Below, piece by piece: positions 1-5,858 of a stretch of 13,174 nt of DNA; the stretch's first letter is position 1; each line of letters begins with the position of its first letter. Source of the DNA: CAZTXD01 sp964617995 (GTDB taxonomy: Bacteria > Actinomycetota > Acidimicrobiia > Spongiisociales > ZC4RG35); contig CAZTXD010000106.1 of assembly GCA_964617995.1 (NCBI GenBank), positions 1-13,174 on the forward strand. The letters run 5' to 3'. The position numbers were made by a program, and so were the translations under genes. Below the pieces are notes generated by a model. That model was not told the origin of the DNA and made no database searches. It saw only the letters and a program-made list of their open reading frames with translations.

Positions 1-102
1 GCTGCGGCTATCGGTAACGCTCTAGCGGCAGCGATCGGGGTGAGGGTACGCCATCTTCCCATCGACGGGGATCAAATCGTCCGCGCTATAGACCAAGGTT
101 AG
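1..102 (+). CDS. Xanthine dehydrogenase-family molybdopterin-binding subunit, C-terminal end only (partial)
   Basis: The window opens inside a plus-strand frame that codes 33 residues and stops at TAG 100-102. The tail has an Ala-rich helix (AIGNALAAAIGVRV), then an R-x-LPI segment and a short helix (DQIVRAI). This is the usual end of the large molybdopterin-cytosine-dinucleotide-binding subunit of the xanthine dehydrogenase/aldehyde oxidase/CO dehydrogenase family, where the last residues read like 'AI-NA-ADA-GVR--ELP-TPE-I'. Such enzymes hydroxylate purines, N-heterocycles, aldehydes or CO with water as oxygen source and pass electrons through FeS and FAD subunits. The catalytic part lies outside the window, so the substrate cannot be told. 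The short length makes this a pattern match rather than proof. Confidence 0.68.
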   Translation, partial: AAAIGNALAAAIGVRVRHLPIDGDQIVRAIDQG

Positions 103-104
103 CT

Positions 105-127
105 CCGCCATTCTCCACAAATGGCGG
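105..127 (+). terminator. Perfect 8-bp stem-loop directly after the Mo-hydroxylase stop codon
   Basis: CCGCCATT (105-112) pairs perfectly with AATGGCGG (120-127) around a 7-nt loop, starting two bases after the TAG. No T-run follows, so it is not a classical intrinsic terminator. It could protect the 3' end of the mRNA or act with Rho. Confidence 0.35.
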
Positions 128-238
128 CGCATCAAGTCACGAGAGAGTCTAGCGGCCCGCGTCATGCACCTCAACCGAGCCCAGGGTCCAACGATCCCCA
201 TTAACTCCGCGGAGTCGGGTACGTATCTTAGGAGGTGA

Positions 239-316
239 ATGTCTTACGCCAGATCGGCCGGTTTTCGATTTAACGGGAGGCTGTCGCCTGGCACGAACAA
301 AAGACAGGATGAATAG
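239..316 (+). CDS. Possible 25-residue small ORF behind a near-ideal Shine-Dalgarno
   Basis: ATG at 239 is preceded at once by TTAGGAGGTGA (228-238), which matches the anti-Shine-Dalgarno tail of 16S rRNA almost perfectly, although the spacing (3 nt after GGAGG) is tight. The frame runs 25 codons to TAG 314-316. The peptide is basic and polar (MSYARSAGFRF and so on), with no signal sequence, Cys/His pairs or run of one amino acid that would suggest an attenuator. I recognise no family. It lies between the Mo-hydroxylase tail and the YciI-like gene. The SD may be accidental. Confidence 0.2.
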   Translation: MSYARSAGFRFNGRLSPGTNKRQDE

Positions 317-381
317 GGGAAAATCAGAGCGTGCGGATTAGCCGGGGAGGTTCACTCCCCTGAGTCGGTAAGGTAAGCCCA

Positions 382-699
382 GTGAACTGGTATTTGATTT
401 TGCAGCGTACTGAATCTCCGCGATCCGAGTGGTCCGAATCATTAAACGACCACCTGAGATGGATGGAAGAGCAGCATCGACGCGGCACGGTAGTCCTGTC
501 AGGCCCTACTCCCGACCGCGAGCTGGGGATCTATCTAGTACGTGCAGTAGACCGAAAGGAGGCACAGGACATCGCAAACGCCGATCCCTTCACTGCGGCG
601 GGATGCACCTATGACCTCATCGAGTGGGAGATACATCAGATTTTGGGCGCCGGTTTTCTTGCCGCGGAAAGTACAACGAAGAGACAGTCGGATGGTTAA
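382..699 (+). CDS. YciI-like (YCII-related) small protein
   Basis: 105 residues from a GTG start with a modest AAGGTAAG upstream (370-377). The sequence follows the YCII-related pattern: beta-strand WYLILQRT (3-10), a helix with His24 and a 'WMEEQHRRG' turn, then 'VVLSGP' (37-42), strand 'GIYLVRAV' (49-56), helix 'RKEAQDIANADPF' (58-70) and the closing 'YDLIEWEI' strand. His24 and Asp68 fall where the family's conserved His and Asp lie in its putative catalytic pocket. YCII proteins are ferredoxin-like dimers; most have no proven reaction, and a few act as small lyases or dehalogenase-type enzymes in catabolic clusters. It sits alone, converging on the Rid gene. The last 15 residues (polar, after GAGF) exceed the usual domain. 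Family call firm, function unknown. Confidence 0.85.
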   Translation: MNWYLILQRTESPRSEWSESLNDHLRWMEEQHRRGTVVLSGPTPDRELGIYLVRAVDRKEAQDIANADPFTAAGCTYDLIEWEIHQILGAGFLAAESTTKRQSDG

Positions 700-910
700 C
701 GGGAGAGCTCAAGGACGGATCATTTCTTCAGCTGGGTCGACGGCTCGGCCCGATCGGAAGTAGGGAACGTCCTGCGGAGCTGGATACCAGCGGGCTCAGC
801 CAGGATGGCGGCCGCGGGCCTCCATGATGAAGCAGCACTGCCAACCTTTGCTCCCGAAGGCCCCGTAACTCTCCTTAAATTGCACCGATTCGGACCTCGG
901 GGAATTTTCT

Positions 911-929
911 CGCCTTAGGAAAAAAGGCG
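911..929. other. Stem-loop in the convergent gap between the YciI-like and Rid genes
   Basis: The 290-bp gap (700-989) separates two converging stop codons and holds no credible gene. CGCCTT (911-916) pairs with AAGGCG (924-929) around AGGAAAA. A 10-mer, GACCTCGGGG, occurs on both sides of it (from 894 and from 936). Neither strand shows the T-tract of an intrinsic terminator right after the stem, so a role in ending the two transcripts is only plausible from position. Confidence 0.25.
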
Positions 930-989
930 GACCGAGACCTCGGGGCGGTTTACCTCCGGGAGACCGCGGTAGGCCCTGCGACCATGCGG

Positions 990-1400
990 CTACTCTGGGA
1001 GTACGGCGGTGCAGTTTATTTCAAGTTTCAATCCAGGGGTGACCAGACGACTAACCTCGACGAGGGTGCTCGTCGGGAAGTGTCCCTTGAAGTACTCTTT
1101 GATCACTTCCTGCATCTGATCTTGCTCGTCCATGTTAGTAACGAAAATGTCCGCCCGAACCAAGTGCTCGAAGCCAGCTCCTACTGCCTCGAGGACTTTA
1201 CGGATGTTCTCGAGAGTTAGTCGTGTTTGTTCCGCCATATCGTCCGGCGGGTTAAGATCTTCGAGAACGTGCGGATGCGCGTGGTAGAGCGGGTTGGCGG
1301 TGCAGCCAGATAGGTAAAGAATTTTTCTGCCGGCCTCAACAACAATGCCCGGCGAGTACGGCATAAAGTGTTCGGACTCTTCAGGGTGGATGATCTCCAT
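990..1400 (-). CDS. Rid/YjgF/UK114-family protein lacking the RidA substrate arginine
   Basis: 136 residues, ATG at 1400 preceded by AGAAAGG seven bases upstream on the minus strand. The chorismate-mutase-like Rid fold is clear: 'PYSPGIVVEAGRKILYLSG' (14-32), 'MAEQTRLTLENIRKVLEAVGAGFEHLVR' region (55-82, each half matching the family), 'DIFVTNMDE' (84-92) and 'FPTSTLVEVSRL' (108-119) followed by 'GLKLEINCTAV'. Canonical RidA (2-aminoacrylate/2-iminobutanoate deaminase) has an arginine (Arg105 in E. coli) in 'FPARSCVEVARL'; here that position is Ser111. Glu127 matches the conserved Glu120. Rid subgroups without this arginine do not show ordinary imine deaminase activity and often sit in catabolic clusters. 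I therefore call the family, not RidA itself. Monocistronic and divergent from the ABM-like gene. Confidence 0.92.
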   Translation of the reverse strand: MEIIHPEESEHFMPYSPGIVVEAGRKILYLSGCTANPLYHAHPHVLEDLNPPDDMAEQTRLTLENIRKVLEAVGAGFEHLVRADIFVTNMDEQDQMQEVIKEYFKGHFPTSTLVEVSRLVTPGLKLEINCTAVLPE

Positions 1401-1429
1401 CGTTCAGCCTTTCTTGCGCGACGCATGCT

Positions 1430-1458
1430 AGTATACACAGTCTCCGACTCAATGAGCA
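1430..1458 (-). promoter_or_regulatory. Candidate promoter of the Rid gene
   Basis: On the minus strand TATACT (1435-1430) is a 5-of-6 match to a -10 box, about 30 bp before the Rid start. The best -35 at 17-bp spacing is only TGCTCA (1458-1453). The ten bases ATACTAGCAT covering this -10 recur at 10481-10490 in front of the TauE-like and lipoprotein genes. Confidence 0.33.
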
Positions 1459-1543
1459 GCTAATCGGTGGCCATAGAAGACGCGAATCGGTCAGATCCAT
1501 ATGAGCGAGCGAGCGAGTTGGCAAATGAGCGAAGGAGGATGCT

Positions 1544-1828
1544 GTGATAGAGCGACATTTGAGGTTCACCCTTCCACCCGAAGGTGTTGAGCCATTCCGA
1601 GAGTTTGTTGAGACCAAGTACGTACCGGCTATGGCCCAGACAGAGGGATTTGCGTCAGCTCGGCTTCTCCGCCCGGCAGAAGGGGAGGAAGCAATCATGA
1701 TGCTATTGCAGTTCGAAGACGCGGAGGCAGCCACCAGATGGATTGAATCCGAAGCACATGCGAGCCTTCAGCCAGAACTTACGAGCCTTCACTCGGGGTT
1801 GGAAGTCAGGGGCTACGAGGTTCTGTAA
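1544..1828 (+). CDS. ABM-like dimeric alpha/beta-barrel protein
   Basis: 94 residues. The GTG start is fixed by an excellent GAAGGAGG (1531-1538) five bases upstream. The order is strand (IERHLRFTL), helix (VEPFREFVETKYVPAMAQTEG, two overlapping pieces around 15-35), strand (FASARLLRP), strand (AIMMLLQFED), helix (DAEAATRWIESEAH) and a C-terminal strand (GLEVRGYEV). This is the ferredoxin-like layout of antibiotic biosynthesis monooxygenase (ABM)/EthD-type proteins; the 'F-D--A--RWI-SE-H' pattern is typical of ABM. Such proteins are cofactor-free monooxygenases on phenolic substrates or have no known reaction. A GAGC tandem run lies just upstream (1503-1517). It converges on the cupin gene. 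The general fold is well supported; an enzymatic role is not. Confidence 0.78.
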   Translation: MIERHLRFTLPPEGVEPFREFVETKYVPAMAQTEGFASARLLRPAEGEEAIMMLLQFEDAEAATRWIESEAHASLQPELTSLHSGLEVRGYEVL

Positions 1829-1901
1829 CACACGAAGCTCATCAGGGGATGATCCCTACGATTCGAATGCTTCATCTGGCGACGGGTCTCCTCGAAATTC
1901 A

Positions 1902-1917
1902 GGCGGGAACTCCCGCC
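1902..1917. terminator. GC-rich hairpin between the converging ABM-like and cupin genes
   Basis: GGCGGG (1902-1907) and CCCGCC (1912-1917) form a 6-bp stem with an AACT tetraloop, four bases before the cupin stop codon. On the minus strand it is followed by TGAATTTCG, on the plus strand by AAACTCATTTC, so T-tracts are poor. The position in a 93-bp tail-to-tail gap suggests a shared bidirectional terminator. Confidence 0.4.
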
Positions 1918-1921
1918 AAAC

Positions 1922-2278
1922 TCATTTCTGTTGATACCTCACTTCTAACGTGAGGGCACCAGGCTCTGAGCGCCACGGCCCGTGGGGCATACCCGGCGGT
2001 CGACACGCATACATTCCTCTTCCGAATGTAAGTCCGAGTTTGAGATCGTGAAGCTCACCTTCGAGAATCCAGACTTCCTCCCAGAAGTCATGTCGGAGAG
2101 TGCCGTTAGGCGTCGTATCGCTTCCTGGCGGGAATCTGAGCAGCCGGGTGCAATCTCCGGTGTCAGAATCGAAACTGAGGATCTTTTCAGTGAGTCCGGA
2201 CTCGTCGCCTCCAATCGGCTCCCAGCGCAATTGATCATCTTCGAGAGGATCGAAGAATTCGCGTTCCAATTTTGACAT
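1922..2278 (-). CDS. Small cupin-domain protein (ChrR-like cupin)
   Basis: 118 residues, ATG at 2278 with TGAGGA eight bases upstream on the minus strand. Cupin motif 1 is seen as 'LRHDFWEEVWILEGEL' (61-76) with candidate metal ligands His63 and Glu67/Glu68, and motif 2 as 'GMYACRPPGMPHGPW' (88-102) with His99. The preceding 'RFPPGSDT' strand and the closing 'GALTLEVRY' strand complete a single barrel. Small cupins of this kind bind a divalent metal and act as isomerases, dioxygenases or sugar/anion sensors. The HD-W-EE form is like the cupin of ChrR-type anti-sigma factors, but no zinc-binding anti-sigma domain precedes it, so it stands alone. It is divergent from the creatinase-fold gene across 71 bp and could share control with it. 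Substrate unknown. Confidence 0.85.
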   Translation of the reverse strand: MSKLEREFFDPLEDDQLRWEPIGGDESGLTEKILSFDSDTGDCTRLLRFPPGSDTTPNGTLRHDFWEEVWILEGELHDLKLGLTFGRGMYACRPPGMPHGPWRSEPGALTLEVRYQQK

Positions 2279-2349
2279 ATGAAGGTCCTCATTTGGAAAG
2301 GTCGTGGCCCTCGATCCGGGGCCCCCGAGTAGTATGGTAGGATACCAGA
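2279..2349. promoter_or_regulatory. Divergent control region between cupin and creatinase-fold genes
   Basis: These 71 bp must carry both promoters. A GC palindrome GGGGCCCC lies at 2318-2325 within a looser dyad (CTCG at 2310, CGAG at 2326). TAGGAT at 2338-2343 may serve as Shine-Dalgarno (GGTAGGA, 7 bases before ATG 2350); as a -10 box it would place the transcript start on the ATG itself (leaderless). I see no good -35 for either gene. Confidence 0.3.
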
Positions 2350-3552
2350 ATGGGCATCAGCAACAAGACAATCTCGGAACGAGTACGCAAGGTACGGGCT
2401 GAGATGCGGGAACGCGACCTGGATGCGCTCGTGCTTTACGCTGCACCGCCAGCGATGTGGGCTGGCACCCTTACCTCGGGGAATGTCCGCTACCTGACCA
2501 ATTGGTCTCCACCGATGAACTTATTGTCATCCTTACTAGTGCTCCCTGTCGAGGGTGAACCTGTCTTATTCGCCCAAGCTACCGCGTTTCCCGCGGCACG
2601 GCGTGAGTTGTCAGTCGAGGATGTCCGCACGGACCCAGATGGTGTCGCAGCCGTGGTTCAATTGCTACGGGAGGCAAATTATGAGCGGGTCGGACTCGTT
2701 GGCGTCTCTGAGATGCCTGCTTCGGGCTACGCCCAACTGGAACAGGAACTTGCAGACCGGCATTCGGAGAATGCAAACGACCTCATTGCTCGCCTGCGGA
2801 TGGTGAAAGACGCCGAGGAGATTGAGATCCATCGGAAAGCTGCGAAGATTGCTGACGCGATGCTCTATGCCGGTATGACGGGTGCGCGGGCGCCGGAGGT
2901 TCTGGCAGGTACGCTGATGTTGGAGATGGAACACGTCGGTCGCAGGCTCGGCGCAAGTTTCGCCCACTGCTGGGTCGACTGCGGTCCCGCGCCGGAGTAT
3001 ATCTACCATGAACCGGAATACCTGCATCGCCCAATACTGGACGGTGAGCAGTTCCATTCGGGGACCTACGTCGTCTTTAAAGGCTACTGGGCACACGAGC
3101 TTCGCATGGGCGTTAAAGGGAAGATTACGCCTGAGATGCGTCGGCACTTTGAGCTCGCTCTTGAGGTCCAGACAGCCGGACTCAACGCCTTAAAACCTGG
3201 CAGACCACTTCGCGACGTCGCTATGGCGATGGAGAAACTCATCGACGGCTACAGTCCCTACACAAAGAAGACGGACCCATTTCGCTTTAGACAAGGACAT
3301 GGCCTGGGACTCGAGTACAGCGACCCGTTTGTTACTGAAGCTCTCCAGGTCGGTGAGCCGGGACCGAAGGTCTACAGGACCGAAAGCGAGCTTGAGGAGG
3401 AAGTCATCGCTGAGCCCGGAATGATCATGGAGTTGCATCCGAACTTCAATACCGAAAAACTAGGCAAGACGTTCCTTGGCGACATGGTTCTGGTTACCGA
3501 AGCTGGCCCAGAGATCCTGACCGGCTTCCCGCGAGAGTTGTTCCAGATCTGA
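2350..3552 (+). CDS. Creatinase/M24-fold hydrolase with a degenerate metal site
   Basis: 400 residues, close to the length of bacterial creatinase (about 403). An N-terminal creatinase_N domain (about 10-150) has the opening 'RVRKVRAEMRERDLDALVL' pattern in two pieces and 'NVRYLTNWSP' (45-54). The C-terminal pita-bread domain starts at the typical 'LRMVKDAEEIEIHRKAA' region (about 148-165). His220 ('YIYHEPEY') sits where creatinase and aminopeptidase P carry their catalytic His, and His317 ('GHGLG') matches the M24 metal-ligand His. The other M24 ligands look lost: no Asp pair in 'VVFKGYWAHELR' (241-252), His363 instead of Glu in 'MELHPNF', Gly377 instead of Glu in 'LGDMVLVTE'. A two-metal Xaa-Pro peptidase is therefore doubtful; a metal-free creatinase-like hydrolase is more likely. 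Substrate unknown. Divergent from the cupin gene. Confidence 0.92.
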   Translation: MGISNKTISERVRKVRAEMRERDLDALVLYAAPPAMWAGTLTSGNVRYLTNWSPPMNLLSSLLVLPVEGEPVLFAQATAFPAARRELSVEDVRTDPDGVAAVVQLLREANYERVGLVGVSEMPASGYAQLEQELADRHSENANDLIARLRMVKDAEEIEIHRKAAKIADAMLYAGMTGARAPEVLAGTLMLEMEHVGRRLGASFAHCWVDCGPAPEYIYHEPEYLHRPILDGEQFHSGTYVVFKGYWAHELRMGVKGKITPEMRRHFELALEVQTAGLNALKPGRPLRDVAMAMEKLIDGYSPYTKKTDPFRFRQGHGLGLEYSDPFVTEALQVGEPGPKVYRTESELEEEVIAEPGMIMELHPNFNTEKLGKTFLGDMVLVTEAGPEILTGFPRELFQI

Positions 3553-4021
3553 CGGCGAAGGACACGCGACACACGAACTCAAGCCCCACGAACACTCTGC
3601 TAGTTGAGCGCCAGACCGACAATCGTGCCGGGCCGGATCACTAGGGGGACCCCATGGCCGACCCACCTCAGGGGTAGGCAAGCCTCCTGCAGCGGCAAGC
3701 TGAGTGAGATTTTCTAGGCTCGGAGCTGAAGAACTCGGGGGCGATCTAGATGTACACCGATAGATCCGTCACCCGTCGGTCATCTAGCTTGTCGCTCGGC
3801 CTCCGGGCTCCGCATAAAACGGGCATACCATGTCGCGGTAGAGAGCCGAGCAGAATCCTCGACGAGCGACTTCTAACTCACCTTGGAGCACATTTCGACC
3901 AAGCTACGGCGTGGAATACCCGGACAGAAGCACGCATCCGGTATTGGCGTAGCGGCTAATGAAGACGTCAGTTGAGGCGGTCGACATCATCAGCCACCGA
4001 CAGTCGCGGACCCGAGAGGAT
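3553..4021. other. Intergenic stretch without a credible gene
   Basis: 469 bp lie between the stop of the creatinase-fold gene and the stop of the convergent hydrolase gene. Short open frames here (for example 69 codons at 3750-3959) lack a convincing ribosome site and any family pattern. A weak stem, CAGC (3690-3693) with GCTG (3699-3702), is followed by AGTGAGATTTTCT and might end the creatinase-fold transcript. No RNA gene, repeat family or mobile element end was recognised. It could be remains of a lost gene. Confidence 0.5.
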
Positions 4022-4810
4022 TCAGTACAAGTGTGATGAGGCGAACGACGTGACTTCCTTGTTGAATAAGTCTGCTTCGGTCCATGGAAGCATGTGGCCA
4101 CTCCGCTCGAAATACACAGCTCGCGAATGTGGAATTGTTAACCATGTCTTGATGCCGTCCGCATCGATCAGCCCATGGCGTGCGTAACAAACAAGCGTTG
4201 GAACAGAAACGCTGGCTAACTCTCCACGAAAATCACTATGGTACGCGTCACGTAGGGCGGGGACCTGGCACGAAGGGGAGATTTTTAGTGCCTCTGCAGC
4301 CATCCACGTGATGGTTGGCTCACTGACGCGTGCGTTCGGTCCAAGGCTGCGCCGTAACTGGTCGCGCGCTGTCGACATGCGACGTGAGTAGATTCGCTTC
4401 ACTTGGTGCTCAAAGTCATGCTCGGAAACGAATGTGAATGGAGGCTGATCAACGACGACTAGCCCGGCGAGACGATCCGATCCGTAGCGCCTCATATAAG
4501 CGAGAAGCACGAAGCTGGCGATCGACCATCCCACCGCAATAACCCGCTGGCAATCCAGGGCTATCAAAATCTCCTGAACATCCGAGGCATAACGATCGAG
4601 GCTGTGACCCTCCTCCACCTTTGCGGAGTTTCCACGCCCTCGCATGTCGGGGGCGATCACACGAAAGCTCTTAGCCAGGGACGGGATATTGCGTCTCCAG
4701 AACTTGGAACTCATACCATCGCCGTGCATTAAAAGTACACCCTCTGGACGACGAGACCCCCGCTCGACATACCAAAGCGACAGACCGTCCGACGACTCTA
4801 CGTAAGGCAC
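4022..4810 (-). CDS. Alpha/beta hydrolase, NicD-like
   Basis: 262 residues from GTG 4810, chosen because AGAAAGGG lies seven bases upstream; the frame stays open to 4933 but would then overlap the divergent ATPase gene. Oxyanion motif 'LLMHGDG' (26-32), 'APDMRGRGNS' (53-62), nucleophile elbow 'VGWSIAS' (Ser96; the usual final Gly is Ala98) and 'SGHMLPW' (His239) are seen. The acid may be Asp121 in 'LVVVDQPP', after strand 6, rather than Asp216. Ser96/Asp121/His239 have nearly the spacing reported for the N-formylmaleamate deformylase NicD (Ser101/Asp125/His245), and the GHM-PW ending is alike. The protein is soluble, probably acting on an amide, ester or formyl group of a small acid. Family certain; the NicD likeness is from memory and not a substrate call. 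It diverges from the ABC ATPase genes. Confidence 0.9.
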   Translation of the reverse strand: MPYVESSDGLSLWYVERGSRRPEGVLLMHGDGMSSKFWRRNIPSLAKSFRVIAPDMRGRGNSAKVEEGHSLDRYASDVQEILIALDCQRVIAVGWSIASFVLLAYMRRYGSDRLAGLVVVDQPPFTFVSEHDFEHQVKRIYSRRMSTARDQLRRSLGPNARVSEPTITWMAAEALKISPSCQVPALRDAYHSDFRGELASVSVPTLVCYARHGLIDADGIKTWLTIPHSRAVYFERSGHMLPWTEADLFNKEVTSFASSHLY

Positions 4811-4839
4811 TAGTACACCCTTTCTGTGTGGGCTCGCCA

Positions 4840-4852
4840 ATATCGATGATAT
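4840..4852. promoter_or_regulatory. Short inverted repeat in the hydrolase/ATPase divergent gap
   Basis: ATATC (4840-4844), GAT, GATAT (4848-4852) is a perfect 5-3-5 dyad centred in the 52-bp gap, ten bases before the ATPase start and 29 bp before the hydrolase start. It is a possible operator for both genes; no regulator gene is in the window. Confidence 0.28.
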
Positions 4853-4862
4853 CGTAAGAGAA

Positions 4863-5858
4863 GTGCGTAGCCCTTTAGATCCAGCGTCAAGAGATACACC
4901 AGCGTTGAGCGTTCGTGATCTGCGTATCCGCATTCAGACACGACGTGGCTCGGCTATGGCTGTGGATGGGGTCACTTTCAATCTCTTGCACGGCGAGACG
5001 CTCGGACTCGTCGGCGAGTCAGGCTCGGGCAAGTCCCTGACAGCGCTATCACTTCTCCGATTGAATCCAAAACCCGCTTCCGCTATTACCGGCGGACAAG
5101 TATTTTATCGGGGCCAGGACCTCTTGCAGATTGCTGAAAGTCAGCTGCGGAAGATCCGCGGTCGTGAGATTTCGATGGTGCTGCAGGACCCGATGACGTC
5201 GCTTAATCCCACATTAAGAATTGGTGAACAGATCTACGAGCCACTCCGCGTGCACCGTGGCATGCGGGGCAAGGCACTTGAACGCCGCGCGGTCGAACTG
5301 CTTGAGCTCCTGAAGGTGCCCGAGCCACGATCGCGTCTGGCAGGATACCCACACGAATTCAGCGGCGGTCAGCGTCAGCGCGTCGTGGGAGCCATCGCGC
5401 TCTCCTGCGACCCCCAAGTACTCATTGCGGACGAGCCGACCACAGCTCTGGACGTAACCGTGCAGGCTGCCTATTTGGCGCATCTCAAAGAGGTTCAGCG
5501 TCGTACTCAGGTCGCCATTCTCTTTATCACGCATGACTTCAGTGTGGTTGCAAGGATGTGTGATCGCGTCGCTGTCATGTACGCGGGTAAGATCGTCGAG
5601 AGCGGCACTACGCATGATGTCCTCGAGGCACCGGCACACCCCTATACCCAGGCACTCCTCCGTTCAGTCCCTGACCTCGATGACAAGGTCGAGCGGTTGG
5701 CTTCGATCGAAGGACAGCCACCACCCCTATTCGGGCGCGGACCAGGTTGTCCATTCGTCCCGCGCTGTCCGCTCGCCCAGGAGCGCTGCAGTAAGGACTT
5801 CCCGCCCATCCACGTTGCGGGCCCGCTACACGAAGTCCATTGCTGGGAATACTTGTGA
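4863..5858 (+). CDS. ABC transporter ATP-binding protein, DppD/OppD type
   Basis: 331 residues. This subunit hydrolyses ATP on the cytoplasmic face of a peptide/opine/nickel-type importer. Walker A 'GESGSGKS' (51-58), Q-loop Gln108 in 'VLQDPMTSLNP', signature 'FSGGQRQR' (166-173), Walker B 'VLIADEP' (186-192) and switch His224 are all intact. The C-terminal oligopeptide-transporter extension carries Cys296, Cys302, Cys309 and Cys327, the four-cysteine pattern that binds a [4Fe-4S] cluster in some DppD/OppD proteins. GTG 4863 is the furthest usable start, but its ribosome site (AAGAGA) is almost touching it; TTG 4905 with AAGAGA ten bases before is an alternative that would not harm the domain. 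Its stop overlaps the start of the next ATPase by four bases, so the two are translationally coupled. Confidence 0.96.
   Translation: MRSPLDPASRDTPALSVRDLRIRIQTRRGSAMAVDGVTFNLLHGETLGLVGESGSGKSLTALSLLRLNPKPASAITGGQVFYRGQDLLQIAESQLRKIRGREISMVLQDPMTSLNPTLRIGEQIYEPLRVHRGMRGKALERRAVELLELLKVPEPRSRLAGYPHEFSGGQRQRVVGAIALSCDPQVLIADEPTTALDVTVQAAYLAHLKEVQRRTQVAILFITHDFSVVARMCDRVAVMYAGKIVESGTTHDVLEAPAHPYTQALLRSVPDLDDKVERLASIEGQPPPLFGRGPGCPFVPRCPLAQERCSKDFPPIHVAGPLHEVHCWEYL

Noticed and set aside
2350..3552. Reading the M24-fold protein as NicX, to complete a nicotinate pathway
   Set aside because: NicX resembles M29-type aminopeptidases, whereas this protein has the creatinase N-domain and the GHGLG block of the M24 fold.
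3750..3959. 69-codon open frame in the 469-bp gap
   Set aside because: No good ribosome site, basic Arg/Ser-rich composition and no recognised motif.
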